A stretch of 64,000 nt of DNA, taken from assembly GCA_900542575.1 (NCBI GenBank), contig UQOE01000008.1, positions 1-64,000 on the forward strand, given 5' to 3'. Below are positions 53,519 through 62,457 of this stretch, piece after piece. Position 1 is the stretch's first letter; the number at the start of each line of letters is the position of its first letter. The DNA is from an uncultured Oscillospiraceae bacterium (lineage in GTDB: Bacteria > Bacillota > Clostridia > Oscillospirales > Acutalibacteraceae). The notes below the pieces were generated by a model. The model made no database searches, was not told the origin of the DNA, and saw only the letters and a program-made list of their open reading frames with translations. The position numbers and the translations under genes are program-made.

Positions 53519-53553
53519 AGCAGTCCACTTCCAGCAAAGGGGGCTGCTTTTTT
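53519..53553 (+). terminator. Terminator-like hairpin overlapping the comEC ribosome binding site
   Basis: Stem 53519-53530 with 53537-53548 (one G-U pair and one mismatch), loop CCAGCA, then a T run that ends exactly at the comEC ATG. The only ribosome binding site, AAAGGGGG, is in the 3' arm of the stem. Confidence 0.7.
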
Positions 53554-55739
53554 ATGGATCGACCGTTTTTCTATCTCGGCGGCGCCTACCTGTTCACCCT
53601 GGTGCTTCTGGCACTCTCCGGAACCGGCTTCTGCATTGCCCTTATGGTACTCGCAGCGGCGTGCTTTCTCCTGTTTGCGGTTTTTAACCGGAAACATCGG
53701 AACACCCTGTTTCTGGCCGTCTTTGTCCTCTGTCTTCTGGCCTGTTCCCGCTGGCTGGTGGGCATTTATACAGAATACCGTCCTGCCATGGCAATATCCG
53801 GCCGGGAGATGCATGTGGAGGGCTATGTGGAACAGCTGTGCCCGGACTCGGAGTCGGGGGCACACCGCTGCGTGATTCGTGTCGTAAATCGCGACGGGGA
53901 AAGGCCGCGGAAGCTGCGGATCCGCTTCTCTTCCAGACGAATCCGGCCGGAGGAAGGGGACTATCTGAGCTTTACCGGCCGCCTCTACACCCTGGGATCC
54001 GGTGACCCGGGCCGTATGCGCTATTTTCAGTCCCAGCGGATGTATCTGGGTGCTTATTCCTATGGCAATGTCAAAGTTACGCCGCTGGAACGCAGTCCGC
54101 TCTCCGGTGCCCGGACGGCACTTCTGCGCGGCACACGTATGTTTTCGAAGCTTCGGCGAAAAATTCATCACCTGTGCAGAGTATGCTCGGAGACCCCTAC
54201 AGCGGACTTCTGGTTGGCATGCTTCTCGGGGACCGGGGCGGTATGGACGAGACGCTGCGCGGACAGCTGAGGACAGCGGGCATTCTGCATCTGTTTGCCG
54301 TTTCCGGGTTTCACTGTGCTCTCTGGACCATGGCCCTCTGGCGCCTCCTCGCCCGGGCCGGCGTCGGGCGGCGCCCTTCCTGCGTTGCCTGTATGCTGTT
54401 CCTGCTGTTTTTCTCCGGGCTGACCGGGTTCTCCCGGTCCTGCATCCGTGCGGCGGTCATGCTCTCTCTGCTGTTTTTGGGCCGGATGCTCATGCGGCAC
54501 CCCGATGCGAAAAACTCGCTCGGGCTCGCTGTCTTCCTGCTCGCGCTTCCGAACCCGTTTGCCGGGGCAGACCCGGGACTGCTGCTCTCGGCCTCAGCCA
54601 CCCTGGGCATCCTGGAGCTTGCCGGCCCCCTTCAGAGCCTGCGGAGCCCACTTTTTTCCCGCCTGCCGTATCCCATTCGACGGAGCATGGAACGAGTGCT
54701 TCCTCCGTTGGAACTCTCTGCTGCCGCAGGCATCTTTACACTGCCTGTACTGGTGCTCACGTTCGGCGGCATCTCGCTGGCCGCTCCATTGACGAATCTG
54801 CTGGTGTCGCCCTCCGCCTCGCTTTCCATTCTTCTGACGGGAATCGGCTCTCTGTGTCATTCTCTGCCGGTTCTGCGCCTGCTTTCCCGCTGGTGCTTTT
54901 TCCTGTCCGGCCTCAGTATCCGCTATTTGCTAGCCGTCTGCCGCTTTTTCTCACGCAGGCGATTCTCTTATGTCGACCTCAGCGGCCGCTGGTTCCTGTT
55001 TGCCCTGGCTCTGGTCCTGCTTCTTCTGGCCGGGGCCATCCTGCTGTCTTACGGAGCGGAATCCGATCGGGAGCTCCGTCTCAGCGCAGGGCTGCTCAGC
55101 GGCATCCTTCTTTTGACATCGGTGTTTTCATGGCAGCTTCTGCATCGGAACGAGGTATCGGTGGATTTCCCGGCCGTCGGAAACGGAACCTGCGCGGTTG
55201 TCTGCTACGACGGCGGTGCGGCGGTCATCGGCTGCGGCGGGGACTACCGGACCGCCGGCGCTGTATCGGATATCCTGGAGCGGCAGCGCGCTGCCTGCGT
55301 TACGGCGGTGCTGGTTCCGCGGGCGGCATCGACTGAGTCCGCTGCACTGCAGGATCTGACGGAAGCAGTGCATCCGGACCAGATTTTTGGTCCCAAACGG
55401 CTCTGCGGAGCGGAGGTCACTCTTTTTCCGGGAGTGTCTGTCTGCTGCAGAAGACTGTCCGCGCTGCTGACGGTGCAGGGAATGCGAATTCAAATCTGCT
55501 TTCGGCCCGGACCGGCCGATCCCGCGGCCGATCTCGTCTACGTCCGCGGAGCGACAGTGCCGCGGAGAGGCCAGCTGACTGTGGTCTCGGCCGAGGAGGA
55601 GCGCATCCTGCCGGACGGCGTCATTCCGACGGCACCCTGCGGCATCTCTGTCCTGTGCCGGAAAGGGAAGTTTCGAATCCGGCGGAACGGTTTGCAAAAT
55701 GGGGCGGAATTGCTAAAATGGACCCGAATAACTGAATGA
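53554..55739 (+). pseudogene. comEC: ComEC/Rec2-type DNA uptake protein, frameshifted
   Basis: The competence channel that carries DNA across the membrane. Frame one (53554-54270) holds two membrane segments and the DUF4131 OB-like domain up to KLRRK; frame two continues NSSPVQSMLGDPYSGLLVGMLLGDRG and gives the competence domain (FAVSGFHCALW) with about eight membrane helices to 55739. The switch is in a run of five A residues at 54159-54163, where one more A restores a product of about 728 residues. The C-terminal part lacks the HxHxDH motif of the metallo-beta-lactamase domain of longer ComEC proteins. Confidence 0.82.
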
Positions 55740-55755
55740 GAGGGGGACGACCGCA

Positions 55756-56769
55756 GTGGCCGATCTCAAAAAAATAGTTCATACCGTAAAGTTTGACGGA
55801 AACGGGGCGGGCAAGCCCCAGGTGCAGCTTGTCCCGGGCGGAAAGGAGCACGCGCTCCGCAACAATCCGTTTGACCGGCCCGGCTTTGTCTTCCGGGGCT
55901 GGAACACCAGAGCGGACGGCAAGGGAAAAGGACTGGATAACCGTGCCATGGTAGCAGGGGACAGCGACGTACAGCTTTTTGCGCAGTGGCAGCGGGAATT
56001 TTTCGGGAAACCGTATCAGGCTAAGAAAATCCTGACCATGGAGCCCGCCCAGAAGCCGGAGCTGTTTGTCAGTGCACAGGGCTTCTGCATGGCAAATCTC
56101 CACGGGAAGGCCTGCGCCGCCTGCTGCTTTATCCGCAATACGAAGAAATACGCGGCGGGGGACGAGAGCGACTACGCCTCTTCCGTGGTGCTGTATGAGG
56201 TGAAATCGGGCAAACGGATAGCCGCTGCCAACAATCTGCCCATTGACCATGCCAATGCCATGATCTACGATCCTGACAAGGCGCGGTTCTATATCTGCAG
56301 CCTCGGGTCCGCGACGAAGCCGGGCTATATTTTCGAACTCGACGGAAAAATGAAGGTCACGGGAAAAATTCTCCCGAAGGGCGGCGGACACATTGGTGCA
56401 CTGGCCCTGGTCAAAGACGGCTATCTCGGCCTTCGGCCGGTGGGCCATGGCAAGTACGTTCTGGTCAATATGGATCGGAACTGGAAGGTGCTGAGTCAGA
56501 CCGATATCCTCCAGGGCTATGAGGCCGACTATATTTCACAGGGCATTGCGGCAGACGACAGGTATGTCTACAACATTGCGGCTGATTTCGAGGACGATCA
56601 CTGGGACCGCCATCAGCGCATGCACATCTATACCCGAGACGGAAAGCTGGCGGGTATGCAGACCATTCCGGTTCCCTACGAAGTGGAGGATGCGGAATTT
56701 TTCGGCGGGAAGATGTATGTCAACACCAACCGCCAGAAATCGTGCGAAATCTACCGTATTATGTTATAA
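55756..56769 (+). CDS. InlB B-repeat protein without signal peptide
   Basis: A 337-residue protein starting at GTG behind GGGGG. Residues 8-85 are one InlB/Flg_new-type repeat (VKFDGNGAGKPQ ... RPGFVFRGWNTRADGKGKG ... LFAQW). The remaining 250 residues have strands like LYEVKSGKRIAAANNLPIDHANAMIYDP and YIFELDGKMKVTGKILPKGGGHIGALALVKDGYLGL, which look like beta-propeller blades. There is no signal peptide or membrane segment, unusual because such repeats are normally extracellular. I do not recognise a function. Confidence 0.65.
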   Translation: MADLKKIVHTVKFDGNGAGKPQVQLVPGGKEHALRNNPFDRPGFVFRGWNTRADGKGKGLDNRAMVAGDSDVQLFAQWQREFFGKPYQAKKILTMEPAQKPELFVSAQGFCMANLHGKACAACCFIRNTKKYAAGDESDYASSVVLYEVKSGKRIAAANNLPIDHANAMIYDPDKARFYICSLGSATKPGYIFELDGKMKVTGKILPKGGGHIGALALVKDGYLGLRPVGHGKYVLVNMDRNWKVLSQTDILQGYEADYISQGIAADDRYVYNIAADFEDDHWDRHQRMHIYTRDGKLAGMQTIPVPYEVEDAEFFGGKMYVNTNRQKSCEIYRIML

Positions 56770-56814
56770 TTTCTGGTTATAAGTGACCGCACAGCAGGAG
56801 AGGGGGCAGCGTCT

Positions 56815-58251
56815 GTGAATCCATATCTGATTCGGCGCATCGTCCGTCTCTGTCTCTCCGTGGGGCTCATCCTGTTTGTTATCTTCCGGGGGCACAAGCG
56901 CAGCTCTGCCATTACCGTTTTCTGGTGCCTGGTTTTTGCACTGAACCCCTATGTGGGGCTCGTGCTCTATCTGATTTTCGGCAGCACTACGCCCATCCGG
57001 CTGGCGGCGCGTCGACATCGGATCCGCCTCTATGAACGCGGCTACCGCATGCTCTATGACCGGGTTGCGGACCGGCCGATGGGCCTGATGGACGGTGAGC
57101 TTTCCCCTATGGCGGAATCTCTGGCCAAATTCAACTACAACTACTGCCACGCCCCCATATCACGCTATGGGAGCCAGCATATCTATACGGACGGCGCCTC
57201 GCATTACCGTCAGCTGTTTGAGGATATTGAGCGTGCAGAAGAGACCGTCCACGTGCTCTTCTACGAGGTGGAGAACGACTACGTCGGGAAAGAATTTATG
57301 GACATGCTCGCCGATAAGGCGAAAGAGGGCGTCGAGGTCCTCTTTATGACCGATGCCATGACCGGCCGCTGGCACGTCGCCAAATTTGCCAGGCGGCTTC
57401 GAAAAAACGGAGGGAAAGTCCGACTGGTCCGCATGAATCTGACCCATTTCCGAAACCACCGGAAAATCGTCGTGGTCGACCACCGCATCGCCTGGATCGG
57501 CGGCATGAATATCGGAAAGCGTTTTCAGAATGAGGACAAAGTGAAGACCCCCTGGCGTGACACCCAAATCCGTCTCACCGGCGACGCGGCTGACGAGCTG
57601 GATGCCTGCTTCTTCATCGACTGGTTCTGCAATATCCCCATCTCCTGGCTGGAACAGGCGGACCGCTCTGCGGAGCATCTCCTGGCCCACCTGCCGGAGG
57701 AGGGGGACAAGCCCTGCCAGTTTATCACCGGGGGCCCGGCTTCGACCCACGAGACGGTCAAAATGACCTATCTCTCCATGATTACCGCCGCCCGCTCGTC
57801 CATCCAAATTCAGTCGCCCTACTTCATTCCGGACGAGAGTATCTTCGACGCGCTGCGCTGCGCCGCCGCATCCGGTGTCCGGGTGGAAATCATGGTCCCC
57901 GGCGTCCCGCCGAACGCATTTCTGGAGGCGGCCAACCGCTATTACTGCGGGCGGATCATGCTCTGCGGCGCCCATGTCTACCGGTATCACGGATATCTCC
58001 ATGCGAAGACCATGACCGTGGACGGCGAGGCCTGCGCCATCGGATCCGCCAACATGGATTACCGCAGTCTGTTTCTCGACGATGAGATAACCGGCGTCTT
58101 TTACGGGGCTGAGGTCCCGGAGGCCTATACGCAGCAGTTCGCCGAGGACCGGAGGCACTGCACTGAGGCCGATTCACAGGAGTTTTCACACCGAACCCGG
58201 GGCGAACGCCTGAAACAGGCGTTCTGCCGCGTCTTTGAATATCTTTACTGA
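56815..58251 (+). CDS. cls: Cardiolipin synthase (phospholipase D type)
   Basis: A 478-residue enzyme joining two phosphatidylglycerols. Two N-terminal membrane helices (about 8-27 and 34-57) are followed by two PLD motifs: HFRNHRKIVVVD near residue 210 and YHGYLHAKTMTVD near residue 400, each with H-x-K-x4-D. GTG at 56815 follows GAGGGGG. Length is typical. It fits the membrane-lipid theme of the 29-37 kb cluster but is not linked to it. Confidence 0.93.
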   Translation: MNPYLIRRIVRLCLSVGLILFVIFRGHKRSSAITVFWCLVFALNPYVGLVLYLIFGSTTPIRLAARRHRIRLYERGYRMLYDRVADRPMGLMDGELSPMAESLAKFNYNYCHAPISRYGSQHIYTDGASHYRQLFEDIERAEETVHVLFYEVENDYVGKEFMDMLADKAKEGVEVLFMTDAMTGRWHVAKFARRLRKNGGKVRLVRMNLTHFRNHRKIVVVDHRIAWIGGMNIGKRFQNEDKVKTPWRDTQIRLTGDAADELDACFFIDWFCNIPISWLEQADRSAEHLLAHLPEEGDKPCQFITGGPASTHETVKMTYLSMITAARSSIQIQSPYFIPDESIFDALRCAAASGVRVEIMVPGVPPNAFLEAANRYYCGRIMLCGAHVYRYHGYLHAKTMTVDGEACAIGSANMDYRSLFLDDEITGVFYGAEVPEAYTQQFAEDRRHCTEADSQEFSHRTRGERLKQAFCRVFEYLY

Positions 58252-58265
58252 GGAGGTGAGACGGC

Positions 58266-59306
58266 TTGAAACTGCAGGAAAAAACACTTTGGAAAAATAT
58301 CAAAAGCGGCGAGTTTCTGCCGGTCTACCTGCTCACCGGGTCGGAGAACTACCTGAAGCAGAAATATGCCTCTCTCCTGGTGGAGAAGGCAGTCCCGAAG
58401 GGCATGGAGGCATTCAATGTTCACCGCCTGAACGGTGACACCATGACGATGGACGATCTTGTTACCGCCGTTCAGGCGCTGCCCGCCATGAGCCCGCGCA
58501 CCTGCGTCCTGGTTCATGACCTGGACATCGCCGGTCTGAAGGACGCCGACAAGGACATCCTCCTCGATCTCTGTGAAAACCCCTATGACACCTGCACGCT
58601 GATCCTATGGCAGGATACCAAAGGATTTCCGCGGAATACCAAAAAGATGAAGGCGCTCTATCAGGCCATCGACCGCAGCGGTGCCGTGGTGGAACTCAAC
58701 CAGCGTGCCCGGCCCGATCTGATCCGTTTCCTTTCCGGCACATTTCAGAAAAACGGCTGTTCCATCGACCGCCCGACCGCAGAGTATCTAATTGACTGCG
58801 TCGGCGAAGATATGAGTGCACTGACCAATGAGGCGGAAAAACTCAGCAGCTATGCGGACGGCAAAGTCACCAAAGCCGATGTCGATGCGGTCTGCGTCAA
58901 ATCTCTCGAGGCGACCGCCTTTCAGATGGTCGATGCTCTGATGGCACGCAATTACGACCGGGTCTTTGAGACCATTGCCATCCTGTTTGAGCAGCGGGTG
59001 GAGCCGATGATGATCTTAGGCGCTCTGATCAGCACCTACTCTGACATCTACCGCGTCAAAGTGGTGGTAAACGCCGGCGGTCAGCCGAACGACCTGAAAA
59101 AAGATTTCCCCCAGGCCTACCGCAGCGACTTCAAGCTGCGCAATGCAGCCCGCCGCAGCAAGAACTTCTCGGTCCGGGCGCTCCGCCGATCCCTGGAAAT
59201 CCTGGCCGGCGCCGATACGGCGCTGAAGAGCACTTCCCAGGATCCGCGCACGGTTTTTGAAAAACTCATGATTGAGCTCGGCATGGCGCGCAAGGGGAGG
59301 GCATGA
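58266..59306 (+). CDS. holA: DNA polymerase III delta subunit
   Basis: A 346-residue clamp-loader subunit that opens the beta clamp. YLLTGSENYLKQKYASLLVEKA is the family N-terminus, and the middle SIDRPTAEYLIDCVGEDMSALTNEAEKLSSY and C-terminal MARNYDRVFETIAILFEQRVEPMMILGAL match HolA. It uses a TTG start, supported by the strong GAGGAGGTGAG six bases upstream. The stop overlaps the next ATG (ATGA). Confidence 0.92.
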   Translation: MKLQEKTLWKNIKSGEFLPVYLLTGSENYLKQKYASLLVEKAVPKGMEAFNVHRLNGDTMTMDDLVTAVQALPAMSPRTCVLVHDLDIAGLKDADKDILLDLCENPYDTCTLILWQDTKGFPRNTKKMKALYQAIDRSGAVVELNQRARPDLIRFLSGTFQKNGCSIDRPTAEYLIDCVGEDMSALTNEAEKLSSYADGKVTKADVDAVCVKSLEATAFQMVDALMARNYDRVFETIAILFEQRVEPMMILGALISTYSDIYRVKVVVNAGGQPNDLKKDFPQAYRSDFKLRNAARRSKNFSVRALRRSLEILAGADTALKSTSQDPRTVFEKLMIELGMARKGRA

Positions 59307-61270
59307 GCATGCTTCACACCGACAAGGTCATCGTGGTGGAGGGAAAGTACGACGCCATCAAACTTGCCAATATTATCGACGGGACCATTCTCCGCACCGA
59401 CGGATTCGGAATCTTCAAAGACCGGGAAAAACAGCTTCTGCTCCGGCGGCTGGCGGAACGGCGCGGGCTGCTGGTCCTGACGGACAGTGATTCCGCCGGA
59501 TTTCTGATCCGCAATTTCATCAAGTCCGCCGTGCCAGCCTCCTGCATTACCAATGTGTATATCCCGGATATCTTTGGCAAAGAACGGCGCAAGGACCGCC
59601 CTTCCGCCGAGGGAAAGCTCGGGGTAGAGGGCATTCCGGACGAGGTGCTCATCGACTGCTTTCGACGGGCAGGCGTCCGGGAGTCCGAAGCGGAATCTTC
59701 TTCTGCTCCCCGGCGTGAGATTACGGCGGCCGATTTCTATGAGGCCGGCCTGAGCGGAAAACCGGGCAGCGCAGAGCGCCGTCAGGCGCTGCAGAAGGCC
59801 CTTGGACTACCGGAGCGCATGACGGGAAAGCAGCTGCTCTCCGTCATCAATCTGTTCGTCGATTATGACAAATTCTGCGAACTGACCGGCGCCTCCGACC
59901 ATTTCTCCATGGAGCTCCCGAAGCAGGCGGCAAGGGCCATAGAAAAGCTGGAAGAAGCCGGATTTGAGGCCTATGCCGTCGGCGGCTGCGTCCGCGACAC
60001 CATTCTCGGCCGCACGCCGAATGACTGGGACATTACAACTTCCGCTCTGCCGGAACAGACGGAGGCGGTCTTCGCCGATTGCCGCCTGATTGAGACCGGA
60101 CTGCAGCACGGGACCGTTACCGTGCTGATGGACGGCATGCCGCTGGAAATAACGACCTATCGGGTGGACGGCACCTATGCCGACTTTCGGCATCCGGATG
60201 ATATCACCTTTACCCGCTCCCTGCAGGAAGATCTCGCCCGCCGGGATTTCACCATGAATGCACTGGCATTCAGCCCGTCACGCGGCCTGTCGGACGCCTT
60301 CGGCGGACTGGCGGATCTCCGGGCCCGCCGGATTCGCTGTGTCGGCACCCCGAAAAAGCGTTTTGAAGAGGACGCGCTCCGCATTCTGCGGGCGCTGCGC
60401 TTTGCCTCAGTACTCCGCTTCTCTATAGAACCGCAGACCGAGGCGGCTGTTCATTCCTCCGCCCGGCTGATTCTGCACGTCTCCGAGGAGCGGATCGAGA
60501 AAGAGCTGACTCAGCTGCTCTGCGGTCCCGGGGCTGCAGAGGTGCTGGAACGGTACCCGGACGTCTTCTCCGTCTTTCTGCCGGAGCTGGCCGATACCGT
60601 CGGATTTCATCAGAAAAATCCGCATCACCTCTACGACGTCTATGGCCATACGGTCCACGCCATTGCGGCTGCACCTGCCGATTTGGAAGTGCGCCTGTCA
60701 CTGCTGTTCCACGATATCGGAAAGCCGAAGACGTTTTCGCTGGATGAGGGGGGAACCGGCCATTTTTACGGGCATGCAGCAGTCAGCGCCGAAATGGCGG
60801 ACGCGGCGATGCGGCGCCTTCGGTTCCCGACCAAAATACGGGAGCAGACGGTGCTGCTGGTTAAGCATCACCACGACCCGCTGTCCGAGGACCCGAGACG
60901 CATCCGGAAGATGGTGGGTAAGTTCGGTGCCGCTTTTGCTGAGAAGCTCATCGAAATTGAGCGGGCCGACGCCATCGGCACCGGAACTGCGAATCCCGCT
61001 GAAATTGCAGAGCGGTTTCGCTCGTACCAGGAGGCGCTGGAGCGGGAACTCGCCCGGAAAAACTGCTTCCAGGTCCGGGACCTCGCCGTCTCCGGCCGGG
61101 ACCTGATGCAGGCCGGCATTCCGGAAGGACCGGAGATCGGAGCTGTACTGAATCAGCTTCTGCAGATGGTTCAGGACGAAACCGTAGAAAACACGCGGGA
61201 GGCCCTGCTGGCCGCCCTGAAAGGAGTAAAGACCAATGGTAACGGAAGCGGAAATTGCACGCATCAATGA
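59303..61270 (+). CDS. RNase M5 - CCA tRNA nucleotidyltransferase fusion protein
   Basis: One open frame of 655 residues. Residues 1-200 are an RNase M5 (RnmV): Toprim motifs VVEGKYDA and LTDSDSAG, GVEGIPDE, then the DUF4093 segment MTGKQLLSVINLFVDYDKF. Residues 205-655 are a class II CCA-adding enzyme: GGCVRDTILGRTPNDWDI, RRDFTMNALAF, and a C-terminal HD domain HDIGKPKTF ... HHHDP. An internal ATG lies at the join (about 59907) but has no ribosome binding site. RNase M5 matures 5S rRNA and CCA transferase finishes tRNA 3' ends, so the fusion joins two RNA 3'/5'-end maturases. Confidence 0.88.
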   Translation: MSMLHTDKVIVVEGKYDAIKLANIIDGTILRTDGFGIFKDREKQLLLRRLAERRGLLVLTDSDSAGFLIRNFIKSAVPASCITNVYIPDIFGKERRKDRPSAEGKLGVEGIPDEVLIDCFRRAGVRESEAESSSAPRREITAADFYEAGLSGKPGSAERRQALQKALGLPERMTGKQLLSVINLFVDYDKFCELTGASDHFSMELPKQAARAIEKLEEAGFEAYAVGGCVRDTILGRTPNDWDITTSALPEQTEAVFADCRLIETGLQHGTVTVLMDGMPLEITTYRVDGTYADFRHPDDITFTRSLQEDLARRDFTMNALAFSPSRGLSDAFGGLADLRARRIRCVGTPKKRFEEDALRILRALRFASVLRFSIEPQTEAAVHSSARLILHVSEERIEKELTQLLCGPGAAEVLERYPDVFSVFLPELADTVGFHQKNPHHLYDVYGHTVHAIAAAPADLEVRLSLLFHDIGKPKTFSLDEGGTGHFYGHAAVSAEMADAAMRRLRFPTKIREQTVLLVKHHHDPLSEDPRRIRKMVGKFGAAFAEKLIEIERADAIGTGTANPAEIAERFRSYQEALERELARKNCFQVRDLAVSGRDLMQAGIPEGPEIGAVLNQLLQMVQDETVENTREALLAALKGVKTNGNGSGNCTHQ

Positions 61271-61493
61271 GCTCTACCATAAATCTCAGACCCCTGAGGG
61301 GCTGACGCCGGAGGAAAAGCAGGAACAAATGCACCTGCGCGGCAAATATATTGCATCCATCAAGGACAACCTGGCTGCCCAGCTGGAATCCACCACCATT
61401 GTCGATGAAAATGGTAAGAAACATCCTGTTCGAAAAAAACCGAAGGTGAAAATTGTCGGCGGACAGGCGGCGAAGAAAAAGAAAGATGACTAA
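61236..61493 (+). CDS. DUF896 (YnzC-type) small protein
   Basis: An 85-residue UPF0291/DUF896 protein: EAEIARINELYHKSQTPEGLTPEEKQEQ and LRGKYIASIKDNLAAQLES are the family helices; the Lys-rich tail is common. Function unknown; in Bacillus subtilis a member is in the SOS-linked yneA operon. It starts within the last 35 bases of the fusion gene behind AAAGGAG and overlaps miaA by 8 bases. Confidence 0.93.
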   Translation: MVTEAEIARINELYHKSQTPEGLTPEEKQEQMHLRGKYIASIKDNLAAQLESTTIVDENGKKHPVRKKPKVKIVGGQAAKKKKDD

Positions 61494-62457
61494 AATTCCG
61501 ATTCTCTGCGTCGTCGGCCCCACGGCGAGCGGAAAGACGGCGCTTTCCGTTGCGCTGGCGGAGCGTTTCTCCGCGGAAATCCTCTCCTTTGATTCCATGC
61601 AGCTCTACAAGGGCATGGACATTGCCACGGCGAAGCCGACCCCGGAGGAGATGCATGGTATTCCGCATCATATGATTGACTGTGTCCCCGCCGGGGAGAC
61701 CTACAGCGTCGCGCGATACAAGTCCGACGCCGACCGCATCATCGGTGAGATCCATGCCCGCGGCCGCCAGGTGGTTATGGTGGGCGGCACCGGTCTGTAT
61801 CTTGATACGGTTCTGAAAAACATCACCTTTTTGGAGGATGACGGCCACGAAGAGATCCGCCGGGAATTGAAGGCGGAACTGGAGCGGGAGGGACCGGAAG
61901 CGATGTACCGGAAACTTCTCGCGGCGGACCCGGAATACGCCGCCAAAACGGCACCGGCTAACACCAAGCGGGTCCTGCGCGCCCTTGAAGTTTACAGGGC
62001 AACAGGGTACACTATGAGTTATCAAATTGCGCAGTCCCGAAAGCAGCCGGAACTCTATGCACCGACGATCCTCGGCCTGAATACCCGGGACCGGAATGTG
62101 CTCTACGGGCGCATCAACCGGCGGGTTGACCGAATGCTGCAGCAGGGGCTCCTTACGGAAGCACGGGAATGGCAGCAGAACGGCGGCGGAGAGACGGCAG
62201 CGCAGGCCATCGGCATCAAGGAAATGCTTCCATATTTGAACGGAGAGGCCACACTGGAATCCTGCACCGAAAAACTGAAGCAGGCGACCCGGCACTACGC
62301 AAAACGCCAGCTCACCTGGTTCCGGCGGAATCCGGCGGTACACTGGCTCTATCTGGATGATTACAGTTCCGAAGGGGAACTCACGGCAGATGCTGTCCGT
62401 ACGGCAGAGTTGGCCGGCTTCCCTGACGGCCGAGCAAAGGAACGGGTGGATTCTTGA
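61486..62457 (+). CDS. miaA: tRNA dimethylallyltransferase MiaA
   Basis: A 323-residue enzyme that adds dimethylallyl to N6 of A37 in tRNAs reading UNN codons. P-loop GPTASGKTALSVALA near residue 13, FDSMQLYKGMDIATAKPT and GGTGLYLDTVL are all present. The ATG at 61486 overlaps the DUF896 gene; the frame is open further upstream. Its stop overlaps the TTG start of the next gene. Confidence 0.96.
   Translation: MTKIPILCVVGPTASGKTALSVALAERFSAEILSFDSMQLYKGMDIATAKPTPEEMHGIPHHMIDCVPAGETYSVARYKSDADRIIGEIHARGRQVVMVGGTGLYLDTVLKNITFLEDDGHEEIRRELKAELEREGPEAMYRKLLAADPEYAAKTAPANTKRVLRALEVYRATGYTMSYQIAQSRKQPELYAPTILGLNTRDRNVLYGRINRRVDRMLQQGLLTEAREWQQNGGGETAAQAIGIKEMLPYLNGEATLESCTEKLKQATRHYAKRQLTWFRRNPAVHWLYLDDYSSEGELTADAVRTAELAGFPDGRAKERVDS

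Noticed and set aside
54002..55336. A 444-residue open frame in the third forward frame of comEC
   Set aside because: It is rich in Arg, Pro, Ser and Cys, typical of an off-frame reading, and the other two frames carry ComEC motifs.
59900..59912. Separate cca gene starting at the internal ATG of the fusion
   Set aside because: No Shine-Dalgarno-like sequence lies before this ATG and no stop codon separates the domains, so one polypeptide is the simpler reading.
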